Shown here in pieces: positions 52,894 through 60,896 of a stretch of 64,000 bases of DNA. The first letter of the stretch is position 1. The number at the start of each line of letters is the position of its first letter. This DNA is from Paenibacillus oryzisoli (GTDB lineage: Bacteria > Bacillota > Bacilli > Paenibacillales > NBRC-103111): positions 1 through 64,000 of the forward strand of contig NZ_LYPB01000083.1 of the NCBI RefSeq assembly GCF_001653565.1. Direction: 5' to 3'. The notes under the pieces were generated by a model. The model was not told the origin of the DNA, made no database searches, and was given only the letters and a program-made list of their open reading frames with translations. The translations under genes were made by a program, and so were the position numbers.

Positions 52894-52901
52894 TAACATA
52901 G

Positions 52902-52915
52902 AGAACAAATGTTCC
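52902..52915 (+). promoter_or_regulatory. LexA (DinR)-type SOS box
   Basis: AGAACAAATGTTCC matches the Gram-positive LexA consensus CGAACRNRYGTTYC at 13 of 14 positions and contains the palindrome GAAC-N4-GTTC. It lies directly downstream of the -10, around +2 to +15, where bound LexA would block transcription. Confidence 0.7.
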
Positions 52916-52940
52916 GTTTTGTTTTTAAGGGAGAACTTTT

Positions 52941-53810
52941 ATGGAAATTTCTAATTTGTCTTACGAGCAGTTTCATAATTATTTTTCTTCTGAAGATACC
53001 TGCATCGACTTTCTTTTTAAAACAAAATGGCCCAATGGCTTTCAATGCCCACATTGCGATAATCGTCATGCCTACGTAACTACAACTCGACGTTTACCGT
53101 TGTATGAGTGTTCCCGTTGTCGTTTCCAAGCCTCCTTACTTTCAGGAACGATTATGGAAGGCTCTAGGACTGAACTTCGCAAGTGGTTATTGGCAATCTT
53201 CCTAATTTCGCGTACTCATGTTGGAACTACTGCCATGGAGCTTTCAAAACTTATTAGCGTCACTTACAAAACCGCCTGGTTAATCCTACATAAAATTCGC
53301 ACTTCCATCCTACAGGCAGATAACCAAAATCAACTGACGGGAACAGTACAAATTAACTCCGCTATCTATGGAAAACCCTTCAACCCAAGCGTTCATAAAC
53401 ATCCTCAAGAACATCTCCTGCTCGTAGGCTCCTCGCTCAATGATTTAGGCGAACCTACATATATCAAAATTAAACATGTTATCCCCTTACATCCTAGAAA
53501 TAAGCATATTACTAGAAGCGATATTTCAACCTTCCATGAACAACATATCGAACCAACTGTAAATGAAATTCATACGACTACTGGTTTTTATGCCCCCAAG
53601 CGGCAGCGCCCCCTACTTGAAGTTGCTAAACAAGCAAGCACTTGGATGAATACTACCTTCCATGGCATCGGTGCCCGTCATCTTCAGAATTATTTAGCCG
53701 AGTTCTGCTACCGAATAAATCTAACTTCATTGAACATGCCTATCTTCGAAAACTTAATTAAACGCTGCATATTTAATTTCACTGTACCTCCACCGACTAC
53801 TACATCTTAA
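52941..53810 (+). CDS. IS1595-family transposase-like protein with altered catalytic motif
   Basis: The 289-residue product has the IS1595/ISXO2 layout: an N-terminal zinc ribbon (Cys36, Cys39, Cys57, Cys60), the TIMEGSRTELRKWLLAIFLI block, a helix-turn-helix-like TYKTAWLILHKIR, and the C-terminal HGIGARHLQNYLAEFCYRIN. At the place of the usual VDETYVGG motif it reads INSAIYGK: the first catalytic Asp is Asn139 and the next Glu is Ser140. DNA cleavage is therefore doubtful, while DNA binding may persist. The frame is intact, with a clear promoter and GGGAGAA ribosome binding site, which suggests retained function. It may be domesticated, or a catalytic variant. Confidence 0.85.
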   Translation: MEISNLSYEQFHNYFSSEDTCIDFLFKTKWPNGFQCPHCDNRHAYVTTTRRLPLYECSRCRFQASLLSGTIMEGSRTELRKWLLAIFLISRTHVGTTAMELSKLISVTYKTAWLILHKIRTSILQADNQNQLTGTVQINSAIYGKPFNPSVHKHPQEHLLLVGSSLNDLGEPTYIKIKHVIPLHPRNKHITRSDISTFHEQHIEPTVNEIHTTTGFYAPKRQRPLLEVAKQASTWMNTTFHGIGARHLQNYLAEFCYRINLTSLNMPIFENLIKRCIFNFTVPPPTTTS

Positions 53811-55049
53811 GCGCGCGACTCGCATTTTCCCTTTTCAACTCATTCAAACTCTTCATGTTATTTAGTTATCACCAACTACTAAAATTATGAACAAGTCGCT
53901 TAAAGTTGTGATGGTCTATTAAGTTCGTTCAGTAGTTGAGTTGTACAATAATTTGGTTGTTGGGTCTGTTCATTCCTTCTTGGTCTGTTAGTCTTATTCG
54001 GTTGTCGCCTCTGTTTCCCTCATTCTCAGTCAGTGGGCTTATTCGGTTCTCTGCTCTGTTCACTCCTTCTCGGTCAGTTGATCTTATTCGGTTGTCTCCC
54101 CTGTTTCGCTCCTTCTCAGTCAGTGGGCTATTTCAATTGTCGAGTCTGTTCACTCCTTCTCGGTCAGTTGATCTTATTCGGTTGTCTCCCCTGTTTCGCT
54201 CCTTCTCAGTCAGTGGGCTATTTCAATTGTCGAGTCTGTTCACTCCTTCTCGGTCAGTTGATCTTATTCGGTTGTCTCCCCTGTTTCGCTCCTTCTCAGT
54301 CAGTGGGCTATTTCAATTGTCGAGTCTGTTCACTCCTTCTCGGTCAGTTGATCTTATTCGGTTGTCTCCCCTGTTTCGCTCCTTCTCAGTCAGTGGGCTA
54401 TTTCAATTGTCGAGTCTGTTCACTCCTTCTCGGTCAGTTGATCTTATTCGGTTGTCTCCCCTGTTTCGCTCCTTCTCAGTCAGTGGGCTATTTCAATTGT
54501 CGAGTCTGTTCACTCCTTCTCGGTCAGTTGATCTTATTCGGTTGTCTCCCCTGTTTCGCTCCTTCTCAGTCAGTGGGCTATTTCAGTTGTCGGGTCTGCT
54601 CACTCCTTCTCTGTCAGTTGATCTTATTCGGTTGTCTCCCCTGTTTCGCTCCTTCTCAGTCAGTGGGCTATTTCAGTTGTCGGGTCTGTTCACTCCTTCT
54701 CTGTCAGTGGGGCTTATTCGGTTGCTTAGATTATTCCTAAATCAAAGTACTTCTGTTTTCCTGAGCTAAGGGGATAGTGGAGATAGGTAGCTGTAGAAGA
54801 TATAGTACGCTAGATAAGAACGCGAATAGCTTTTATAATGGTTCAAAAATTGGGAATTTTATAGCGGGTAACTAAGGAGCCGGCATTCAATAGTAGACTA
54901 ATCGAGGGAGTATGGGAAAATTAGAAGTAGCAAGGTAGAAGAACGAAAAACTTTCGTCCCCATCACTTGGATAGTTTCGAAAGTTTGGAATGCATGAATA
55001 TGTAGCGGTTAGAATGACTAGGGGCTATCGTCTGTAGCAGCTGTCCAAT
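53811..55049. other. Gene-free region with minisatellite
   Basis: About 1.2 kb without a credible gene. It holds the 90-bp minisatellite (to 54726), the right inverted repeat of the transposon-like element (54756-54785), and about 260 bases with no recognisable signal before the end of the secreted CYTH-like gene. Confidence 0.7.
53955..54726. repeat. 90-bp minisatellite, about 8.5 copies
   Basis: Units begin CAGTGGGCT at 54031, 54121, 54211, 54301, 54391, 54481, 54571 and 54661, exactly 90 bases apart, after one degenerate copy. Central copies are identical; the outer copies diverge. Each unit is two diverged 45-bp halves, both containing a TCCTTCTC-GTCAGT-like core. The plus strand is strikingly poor in A. 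Because 90 is a multiple of three, long open frames run through it, but they have no real start signals. Confidence 0.95.
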
Positions 55050-55916
55050 TTAGTAGCGATCCATAATTAATTGTGTCTTCAAAGAATCTTGGGCCAAGAA
55101 CCAACCCTTGCCTTGTAGATAGGTAATTAACTCATCATGTTTGGTAGATGCTGTCGTCTGGCTTGTTGTTTTGAAAGAAGCTTCCACAACGTATTCTGTG
55201 CCTGTCCCAGCTGCATTCTTAATTGGCCAAACTTCAATGTACAACTGCAAACCACTCCATGTACCAATGGAACGTTTAGCAAGAACTGGACCGAAAACAC
55301 GCGATGTGGATAGTTTACTGGTTCCCCAACCGCTGGAAACCCAGTTGTTAAATTTATCAGGAGCGTTATTGATTAACAAACTGCGAGAATCAGCTAGGTT
55401 AGGCAGATCCATACCGCTATATCCTGATTTACTTCCTTTTTTTGAGCGTGTAATACTTAGCGTTTTCTTTTGGTAACCCCACTCGATTTGCGCTTCGTAA
55501 CCTGTATCTCCAGAATTAAATCCTTGTTGATTCGCCAATGTGAGCGCACCATTAATGTCACTTCCTGTAATGGCATATCTCTTTTTATAGCTAAGTTCAA
55601 AATCACTTTCGCCTTCTGTCTTACGTATGCGTGGACTCCAGCCATTGTTATAGATATCTTTGGTATTTGTATCTAGGAATTCTACGTTCATCTTGGTGAC
55701 AGTCTCCGGCATGCCAAAGGCTGATCTTACACTGCTTGTCAATTTGAAATCAGTTCCAAGTACAACACTTGGGTTAAGGAGAAGCTTTACCTCGTAATCT
55801 GGAACCATGTTGCTTGCTGCACTCGCTGGCTGTGGTGCCGTACCCAGACCAGCCAGTAAACTAGTCCCTACTACGGCTGCCATAATGACCGTCATTGCAT
55901 TTTTCTTAAACATCAT
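55050..55916 (-). CDS. Secreted protein with a CYTH-like domain
   Basis: The 288-residue product has a signal peptide (basic MMFKKN, hydrophobic core, likely cut after PASAAS). The mature part has VEFLDTNTKDIYNNGW, SPRIRKTEGESDFELSYKKR and, later, EYVVEASFKT. These resemble the strands of CYTH/triphosphate tunnel enzymes, where Arg and Lys pairs line a tunnel that binds polyphosphates. CYTH proteins are normally cytosolic, so export is unusual. AGAGGAGATGAA precedes the ATG. The fold is inferred by eye. Confidence 0.72.
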   Translation of the reverse strand: MMFKKNAMTVIMAAVVGTSLLAGLGTAPQPASAASNMVPDYEVKLLLNPSVVLGTDFKLTSSVRSAFGMPETVTKMNVEFLDTNTKDIYNNGWSPRIRKTEGESDFELSYKKRYAITGSDINGALTLANQQGFNSGDTGYEAQIEWGYQKKTLSITRSKKGSKSGYSGMDLPNLADSRSLLINNAPDKFNNWVSSGWGTSKLSTSRVFGPVLAKRSIGTWSGLQLYIEVWPIKNAAGTGTEYVVEASFKTTSQTTASTKHDELITYLQGKGWFLAQDSLKTQLIMDRY

Positions 55917-56020
55917 TTCATCTCCTCTACGTTTCTGGAAAGTTTTACCCTTACAGACATGAGCATAAAGGTGAATTGTTCGAAGATTGTCATCGTTAGA
56001 TGATCTTTTTGTAAATCACA

Positions 56021-56920
56021 TTAGTAGGCACGAACGGAATCATGTAAGCAAGCAAGAAAACTATCGAAGAAAGAAGAACGGATTCGGTCCGCGTTGTAAG
56101 TGAAATAAATGTAACGTTTAAAAGGATTCTGAGGAATACTGCGGCAACTTAATTCCCCTCGCTGCAGCTCCTTTGCGATAGCAATTTTGGAGATGACGGA
56201 AACACTTTCTCCAGTTAAAACAGCTTGTTTGATCGCTTCTAAAGAATCCATTTCCATGACTGGTTTGAGCTTAACCCCCAAAGATTTGGCCCAGTTCAAG
56301 GTCATAGTTCTTGTGCTAGACTCTTGCCCATGCAAGATAAAAGGAACTTCGTTTAATAATTCAGGGTACAACGTTTCTTGTCGAGCAAAGCGGTGATTGG
56401 GATTAAAAAAGAAAACCAGTTCATCTTCACAGAGTGTTTCACCTACGAGCGGAGACCACTGAAACGGTTCTGCGGACATAATGCCAATATCAATTTCATG
56501 ATTAAGCAGCATGTCTTGAATGATCGGAGTTGGCCGAACTGTTAAAGATACCGAAATTTGTGGATATAACTTTGAAAATGAGCTTAACATTTCCGGAAGC
56601 ACATACGTACCAGGCACCGAACTTGCTCCAATTTTTAAATGACCACTCCCTCGCTCATCAAATTCCTTCACAACTCGTTCCGCCTCTTGTACTAATGCAT
56701 TAATCTTCTTCGCGTAATGATTCAACGATTGCCCCGCTTCGGTTAAATGGACTTTTCCCCCTCTTGAATAAAATAACTGCACACCCATCTCTTGCTCCAT
56801 GGATTTCATATGAAAGGATACTGTCGGCTGCTTGAGTCCTAGATGTTCAGCAACAGAGGTAATGCGTTTGTGCTTATCCAGTAGTTCAATAACTTGAAAT
56901 TTTAACATATGCCAATTCAT
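56021..56920 (-). CDS. LysR-family transcriptional regulator
   Basis: The 299-residue product has an N-terminal winged helix (ITSVAEHLGLKQPTVSFHMKS near residue 20) and a C-terminal periplasmic-binding-like effector domain (GHLKIGASSVPGTYVLPEML near 93). It is divergent from an ABC importer operon, with three ATAGAT/ATCTAT half-sites in between, so it probably controls that operon in response to the imported compound or a derivative. Confidence 0.93.
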   Translation of the reverse strand: MNWHMLKFQVIELLDKHKRITSVAEHLGLKQPTVSFHMKSMEQEMGVQLFYSRGGKVHLTEAGQSLNHYAKKINALVQEAERVVKEFDERGSGHLKIGASSVPGTYVLPEMLSSFSKLYPQISVSLTVRPTPIIQDMLLNHEIDIGIMSAEPFQWSPLVGETLCEDELVFFFNPNHRFARQETLYPELLNEVPFILHGQESSTRTMTLNWAKSLGVKLKPVMEMDSLEAIKQAVLTGESVSVISKIAIAKELQRGELSCRSIPQNPFKRYIYFTYNADRIRSSFFDSFLACLHDSVRAY

Positions 56921-56967
56921 TTTTGCGTATCCCTCTTCTTCCTTGTTCTACCTAACTGGGGCCAATT

Positions 56968-57021
56968 ATAGATAAAATCTATGGAGTTGAATAGATACAC
57001 AATAAAAACTTAACAATCTAT
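56968..57021. promoter_or_regulatory. Predicted LysR operator: one full palindrome plus a spaced pair
   Basis: ATAGATAAAATCTAT (56968-56982) is a perfect palindrome and fits the T-N11-A rule of LysR boxes. ATAGAT at 56991-56996 and ATCTAT at 57016-57021 repeat the half-sites 19 bases apart, closer to the ABC operon. This resembles a recognition site plus activation site. Confidence 0.65.
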
Positions 57022-57098
57022 TTACCCAGGATTGATACTTAGCTGACGCTCGGCTTCTACACTAAGGGTGAGATCAAAAGCACGGAAGGAAGCATGCG

Positions 57099-58061
57099 AT
57101 GTCTCTACAACTTAGCGGTATAAGCAAATCTTTTGGTTCCATGGCAGCATTGGAAGGCATTGGGCTCAGCCTCGCCAAAGGAAGATTTACGACGTTACTA
57201 GGCCCTTCTGGTTGCGGTAAAACAACCCTTCTTCGGATCATAGCTGGTCTGGAGACGCCTGATGCAGGTGAACTTCATTTCGGCGATGTCTGTTTATTTT
57301 CGAAAAAGAACAGAATTAATCGCCCTGTACACAAGCGTAATTTTGGTATGGTCTTTCAAGATTTCGCACTTTGGCCTCACTTAACAGTGTTGGAAAATGT
57401 AGCGTTTGGTCTGAAGGCAACAGGAGATAAAACGAATTGGCGTCATAGAACGATGGAAGCCATTGAGTTGGTGCAACTGCAAGGAAAAGAAAAGCGCTAT
57501 CCACATGAGCTTTCTGGAGGTCAACAGCAACGTGTTGCACTCGCTCGTGCGATTGTAGTCCAGCCTCAGCTCGTGTTGTTCGATGAACCCATGAGTGCTT
57601 TAGATGCTCTTCTACGAGAAGAAATGCGACTCGAGCTGATGAATCTGGTTCGAAGAATTGGTTTCACAACCGTCTATGTCACGCATGATCAGACTGAAGC
57701 GATGTCAATGTCGGACGAAATTATCGTCATGAAAGATGGACGTATTTTACAAAAAGATACGCCTGAAATCATTTACAGAAAACCTTCGCATCCCTTCACG
57801 GCTCGATTCATTGGCAAAACCAATTGGTTGGAAGTGGACAAGCGACTAGTGCGACCTGAGCATGTGCGATGGGAGTCGCTTTCGGACAACGACCTGTCTT
57901 ACACAGGCGTCGTACAAACGGTCAGTTACATGGGAGAACGTTATGAAGTCACTGTGCAGCTAAGCACGGGCGAGTCCTGGATGGCCTACCATCCCTTACG
58001 GTTAACCGTTGGAGATTCCGTCCAGTTGTTTGTTTCACAGCAACAGATTCATGTGCTTTAA
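57099..58061 (+). CDS. ABC transporter ATPase (ferric/phosphonate/polyamine-type, FbpC-like)
   Basis: ATP-binding subunit of 320 residues. Walker A is GPSGCGKTT near residue 35, signature LSGGQQQRVALARA near 137, Walker B LVLFDEPMSALD near 157. A C-terminal TOBE-type domain follows (LVRPEHVRW near 250). GGAAGGAAGC precedes the ATG. It starts an operon with a binding protein, a fused permease and a metallo-beta-lactamase protein. Confidence 0.92.
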   Translation: MSLQLSGISKSFGSMAALEGIGLSLAKGRFTTLLGPSGCGKTTLLRIIAGLETPDAGELHFGDVCLFSKKNRINRPVHKRNFGMVFQDFALWPHLTVLENVAFGLKATGDKTNWRHRTMEAIELVQLQGKEKRYPHELSGGQQQRVALARAIVVQPQLVLFDEPMSALDALLREEMRLELMNLVRRIGFTTVYVTHDQTEAMSMSDEIIVMKDGRILQKDTPEIIYRKPSHPFTARFIGKTNWLEVDKRLVRPEHVRWESLSDNDLSYTGVVQTVSYMGERYEVTVQLSTGESWMAYHPLRLTVGDSVQLFVSQQQIHVL

Positions 58062-58103
58062 CGAGCAGTTACCATAATCATACATGAGAGAGGGCGTTTA
58101 AAA

Positions 58104-59213
58104 ATGAAAACGAAAATGAAGAAGTCTTTGCACACGAGTACATTAGCTTTAATGACGATTTTGGTCGGAGTCGGATTAACGGGGTGTGGAACAGCTAGCC
58201 AAACAACAACTGCCGGGACAGCATCCGCTAAACCAACAGAAGCTGTGGCGACGTCATCCGCATCAACAGCTCCAACGGCAACACCAGAGGCAAAAAAGTT
58301 AAGCGGTAAAATCGTCGTGTACAGTGCAGGACCTAACCCGCTTGCCGTTAGCATTCAAAAAGGATTCACCGCAAAAACAGGTGTAGAAGTTGAAATGTTC
58401 CAAGGCACAACGGGTAAAATCATGGCACGTATGGAAGCTGAAAAGTTCAATCCTGTTGTCGATGTTGTTATTCTCGCTTCGCTTCCTTCTGCTATCGGGA
58501 TGACGAAAAGTGGGTTAACGCTTCCTTATAAAGAAGCAAAAAATGGCGATATGCTGATTCCAACTTACTCGGACAAAGATGGCAACTATTTTAGCTACAG
58601 TCTATCTGCCTTAGGGATTGCTTATAATACGAAGCTTGTGACGAATCCGCCGAAAGAGTGGAGCGATCTAACGAAGCCTGAATGGAAAGATCAAATTAAT
58701 ATTCCAGACCCTGCTCAGTCCGGTTCCGCGCTTGATTTCATGTCTGGTTACACGAATAAGAACGGCGATGCTGCTTGGGACTTGTTCGGTAAAGTGAAAG
58801 CGAATGGCGCTATCATTGCTGGTGCTAATCAAGAAGCCATGGATCCCGTCATCTCAGGTGCCAAAAAAATCGTTATGGCAAGTGTTGATTATATGACCTA
58901 CGCTTCCAAAGCCAAAGGTGAGCCTATTGACTTGATCTATCCAGCAAGTGGAACGGTTATCTCTCCACGACCTGCAATGATTATGAAAACATCCAAAAAC
59001 GTAGATGCATCCAAGGCTTTCATCGATTACCTGCTGTCAGATGAAGCTCAGAAATTGGTCACTGACTCTTACTTGCTATCAGGTCGCAGCGACATTCAAA
59101 TTCAAGGCCGCATAAGTGCGAAGGATATCCCTGCTTTGGATGTGAGCTGGAGCTGGATGAATGAAAACCAAGATGCCATCACACAAAAATTTACGCAATT
59201 ATTTAAAAAGTAA
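58104..59213 (+). CDS. ABC transporter substrate-binding lipoprotein (AfuA/FbpA-like)
   Basis: Type II periplasmic-binding protein of 369 residues. The lipobox is GLTGC, followed by a Thr/Ala/Ser-rich linker of 35 residues. The mature part begins KIVVYSAGPNPLAVSIQKGF and contains GTTGKIMARMEAE, as in iron and 2-aminoethylphosphonate binding proteins. Substrate is uncertain: no Fur box was seen upstream. GAGAGGG precedes the ATG. Confidence 0.9.
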   Translation: MKTKMKKSLHTSTLALMTILVGVGLTGCGTASQTTTAGTASAKPTEAVATSSASTAPTATPEAKKLSGKIVVYSAGPNPLAVSIQKGFTAKTGVEVEMFQGTTGKIMARMEAEKFNPVVDVVILASLPSAIGMTKSGLTLPYKEAKNGDMLIPTYSDKDGNYFSYSLSALGIAYNTKLVTNPPKEWSDLTKPEWKDQINIPDPAQSGSALDFMSGYTNKNGDAAWDLFGKVKANGAIIAGANQEAMDPVISGAKKIVMASVDYMTYASKAKGEPIDLIYPASGTVISPRPAMIMKTSKNVDASKAFIDYLLSDEAQKLVTDSYLLSGRSDIQIQGRISAKDIPALDVSWSWMNENQDAITQKFTQLFKK

Positions 59214-59237
59214 GATGAGGTTGGGGATGACGACAAA

Positions 59238-60896
59238 ATGATTGTTAAACGTACGGGGACGTACTTGGCATTGCTGCTTCTAGCTATGCTAGTCGTCCTT
59301 CCTCTTCTATTAGTAGCTTGGAAAAGCATTTGGACAAAGGGGACATTAGATCTCTTAGCCCCTCTACGGGTTGTGATCGAAAAAGATTTAACTGGTGTTT
59401 TCAGCAACTCGTTTATGCTGGGTATTTGGGTAGTAATGGGGAGTACGCTTCTCGCGTTGCCGCTCGCATGGATTATGGCAAAAACACCGCTTCGTCAGCA
59501 TCGTTGGTTGGACATTGTGCTCCTGATCCCCTTCATGACACCTCCCTATATCGGTTCAATGGGGTGGATTCTCTTCATGCAGCCGCGAGGATATCTAGAG
59601 CAGTTCCTGCCTAGTGCGCATTGGGTAAGCAGCCATTTCTTCACCCTTTTCGGCATGATCACGATTATGAGTCTGCATTTATTCCCGTTCTTGTATCTCA
59701 TACTTCGAAACGCAATTCAACAAATCGGTGGAAATAAAGAAGAAGCTGCTGCTGTACATGGAGCTAGTTATGCTTATACCATTCGACGAGTGCTTCTACC
59801 ACTTGTGTTTTCGAGCTATGTGATGGGAGCCTTGCTGATATTTGTTAAAACATTGGCTGAGTTTGGCACGCCTATCACGTTCGGTAAACGTATCGGCTAT
59901 TTCGTTCTCACCACGGAAATTCAAGCTTCTATTTCTAGTTGGCCTGTCGATTTCGGCAAAGCGACTTCCTTAGCTTCGCTCCTTCTAATGGCCTGTCTTG
60001 TAATCTGGTATGTCCAATCTGTCATTGTTCGCCGACATTCCTATAACCTTGTGAGTGGTAAAAGCTCGCAAGGTAAACTGATGGGTTACCGCGGCTGGCA
60101 ACGCGCATTGGCTTGGCTGTATGTGGTGCTTGTGCTCGCTACGGCGATCGGCATCCCTTACTTCTCTATCATTTCCGCTTCGCTTATGAAGCTCAGAGGC
60201 AATGGACTCGCTTGGACGAATCTCACCTTCCGTCACTACGGTGAGCTGTTGACTTGGGGCTCGCCAAGCATGAAAGCCCTAACCAACAGCATGGGGCTCG
60301 CTTTGCTCGCCGCATGCTTAGCGGCGGCGCTTGGTACTTGGTTCGCCCTCACGATCGGGCGCGGCAAGCGCTTGCCGGAACGGATCACGGACATGTTCAG
60401 CCTGCTGCCGAACACGGTTCCCGATATGGTCCTCGTCGTCGGACTCATCATGCTATGGAACGCACCATGGATGCCGCTCCACCTCTACAACACGTACGGC
60501 ATGGTTGTCCTCACTTACGTGGTGTTCTTCCTGCCGTACACCGTACAATACGTCAAGGCACGCAACGGCCAGCTCGACGAATCCTTGCGGCACGCCGGGC
60601 AAGTGTTCGGTGGCCAGCCGTGGTACGTGTTCCGACGTATCATCCTGCCCTTGCTCCTACCGGGTATCGTCGCCGGCTGGATGATGACCTTCACCATCTC
60701 GCTGCGCGAACTCGTCGCCTCGATGATGGTGCTGCCGCCGTCGATGCAGACGTCGGCGACGTACATTTTCGCTCAATTTGAACAAGGTCAAATTTCGCTG
60801 GGTATGGCGATGGCCGTCGTTTCAGTCGGACTTACGACAATCTTGCTCTTGATCGTCAACAACATGAATTCAAACAGAAAGTGGAATGCGCAATGA
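59238..60896 (+). CDS. ABC transporter permease with two fused membrane domains
   Basis: The 552-residue protein has about 12 helices in two homologous halves, each with the EAA loop that contacts the ATPase (EEAAAVHGASYAYTIRRVLLP near 175 and DESLRHAGQVFGGQPWYVFRR near 440 in part). This fused FbpB layout serves ferric, thiamine or phosphonate systems. The region 60240-60760 is richer in GC than the rest of the gene. Its stop overlaps the next start as ATGA. Confidence 0.92.
   Translation: MIVKRTGTYLALLLLAMLVVLPLLLVAWKSIWTKGTLDLLAPLRVVIEKDLTGVFSNSFMLGIWVVMGSTLLALPLAWIMAKTPLRQHRWLDIVLLIPFMTPPYIGSMGWILFMQPRGYLEQFLPSAHWVSSHFFTLFGMITIMSLHLFPFLYLILRNAIQQIGGNKEEAAAVHGASYAYTIRRVLLPLVFSSYVMGALLIFVKTLAEFGTPITFGKRIGYFVLTTEIQASISSWPVDFGKATSLASLLLMACLVIWYVQSVIVRRHSYNLVSGKSSQGKLMGYRGWQRALAWLYVVLVLATAIGIPYFSIISASLMKLRGNGLAWTNLTFRHYGELLTWGSPSMKALTNSMGLALLAACLAAALGTWFALTIGRGKRLPERITDMFSLLPNTVPDMVLVVGLIMLWNAPWMPLHLYNTYGMVVLTYVVFFLPYTVQYVKARNGQLDESLRHAGQVFGGQPWYVFRRIILPLLLPGIVAGWMMTFTISLRELVASMMVLPPSMQTSATYIFAQFEQGQISLGMAMAVVSVGLTTILLLIVNNMNSNRKWNAQ

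Larger units (their letters stand above)
52290..52940. other. Gene-free region with 44-bp repeats and left end of the transposon-like element
   Basis: About 650 bases without a credible gene. The plus strand from 52350 to 52860 is very poor in G and rich in C and T. It holds a 44-bp tandem array, the left inverted repeat of the element, and the promoter plus LexA-like box of the transposase-like gene. The open frames through it arise from the biased composition. Confidence 0.7.
52810..54785 (+). mobile_element. Transposon-like element with 30-bp inverted repeats around an IS1595-like gene and a minisatellite
   Basis: The left end (52810-52839) starts TATCTCCACTATCCCC and the right end (54756-54785) is its inverted copy; 28 of 30 positions agree. 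Between them lie a promoter with LexA-type box, the IS1595-like gene and an 8.5-copy 90-bp minisatellite. No 8-bp target duplication is visible at the borders as drawn. The core of the ends is the same motif that forms palindromes at 8.57 and 24.96 kb. The size (1976 bp) is about twice that of a simple IS1595 element because of the minisatellite. Confidence 0.65.

Noticed and set aside
52357..52896. Open frames of 179 and 134 codons in the C-rich region
   Set aside because: The composition (few G on plus) removes stop codons. The products are Pro/Ser/Thr/Leu repeats without a start signal, and the frame runs through the promoter of the next gene.
53955..54726. CRISPR array
   Set aside because: The repeats are contiguous and contain no unique spacers; no cas genes are present. 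The same applies to the 36-bp repeat in larC1 and the 85-bp and 44-bp arrays.
53936..54769. Long open frames (277 and 235 codons) through the minisatellite
   Set aside because: They exist because the 90-bp unit is a multiple of three. The products are pure repeats with no ribosome binding site, and two frames are open at once.
60254..60781. Open frames of 175 and 117 codons within the permease gene
   Set aside because: They coincide with a GC-rich stretch where out-of-frame stops are rare; the permease frame has clear membrane helices and EAA motif there.
57099..60896. Firm assignment of the importer to iron
   Set aside because: No Fur box lies upstream and the family also covers phosphonates, thiamine and polyamines, so only the transporter class is stated.
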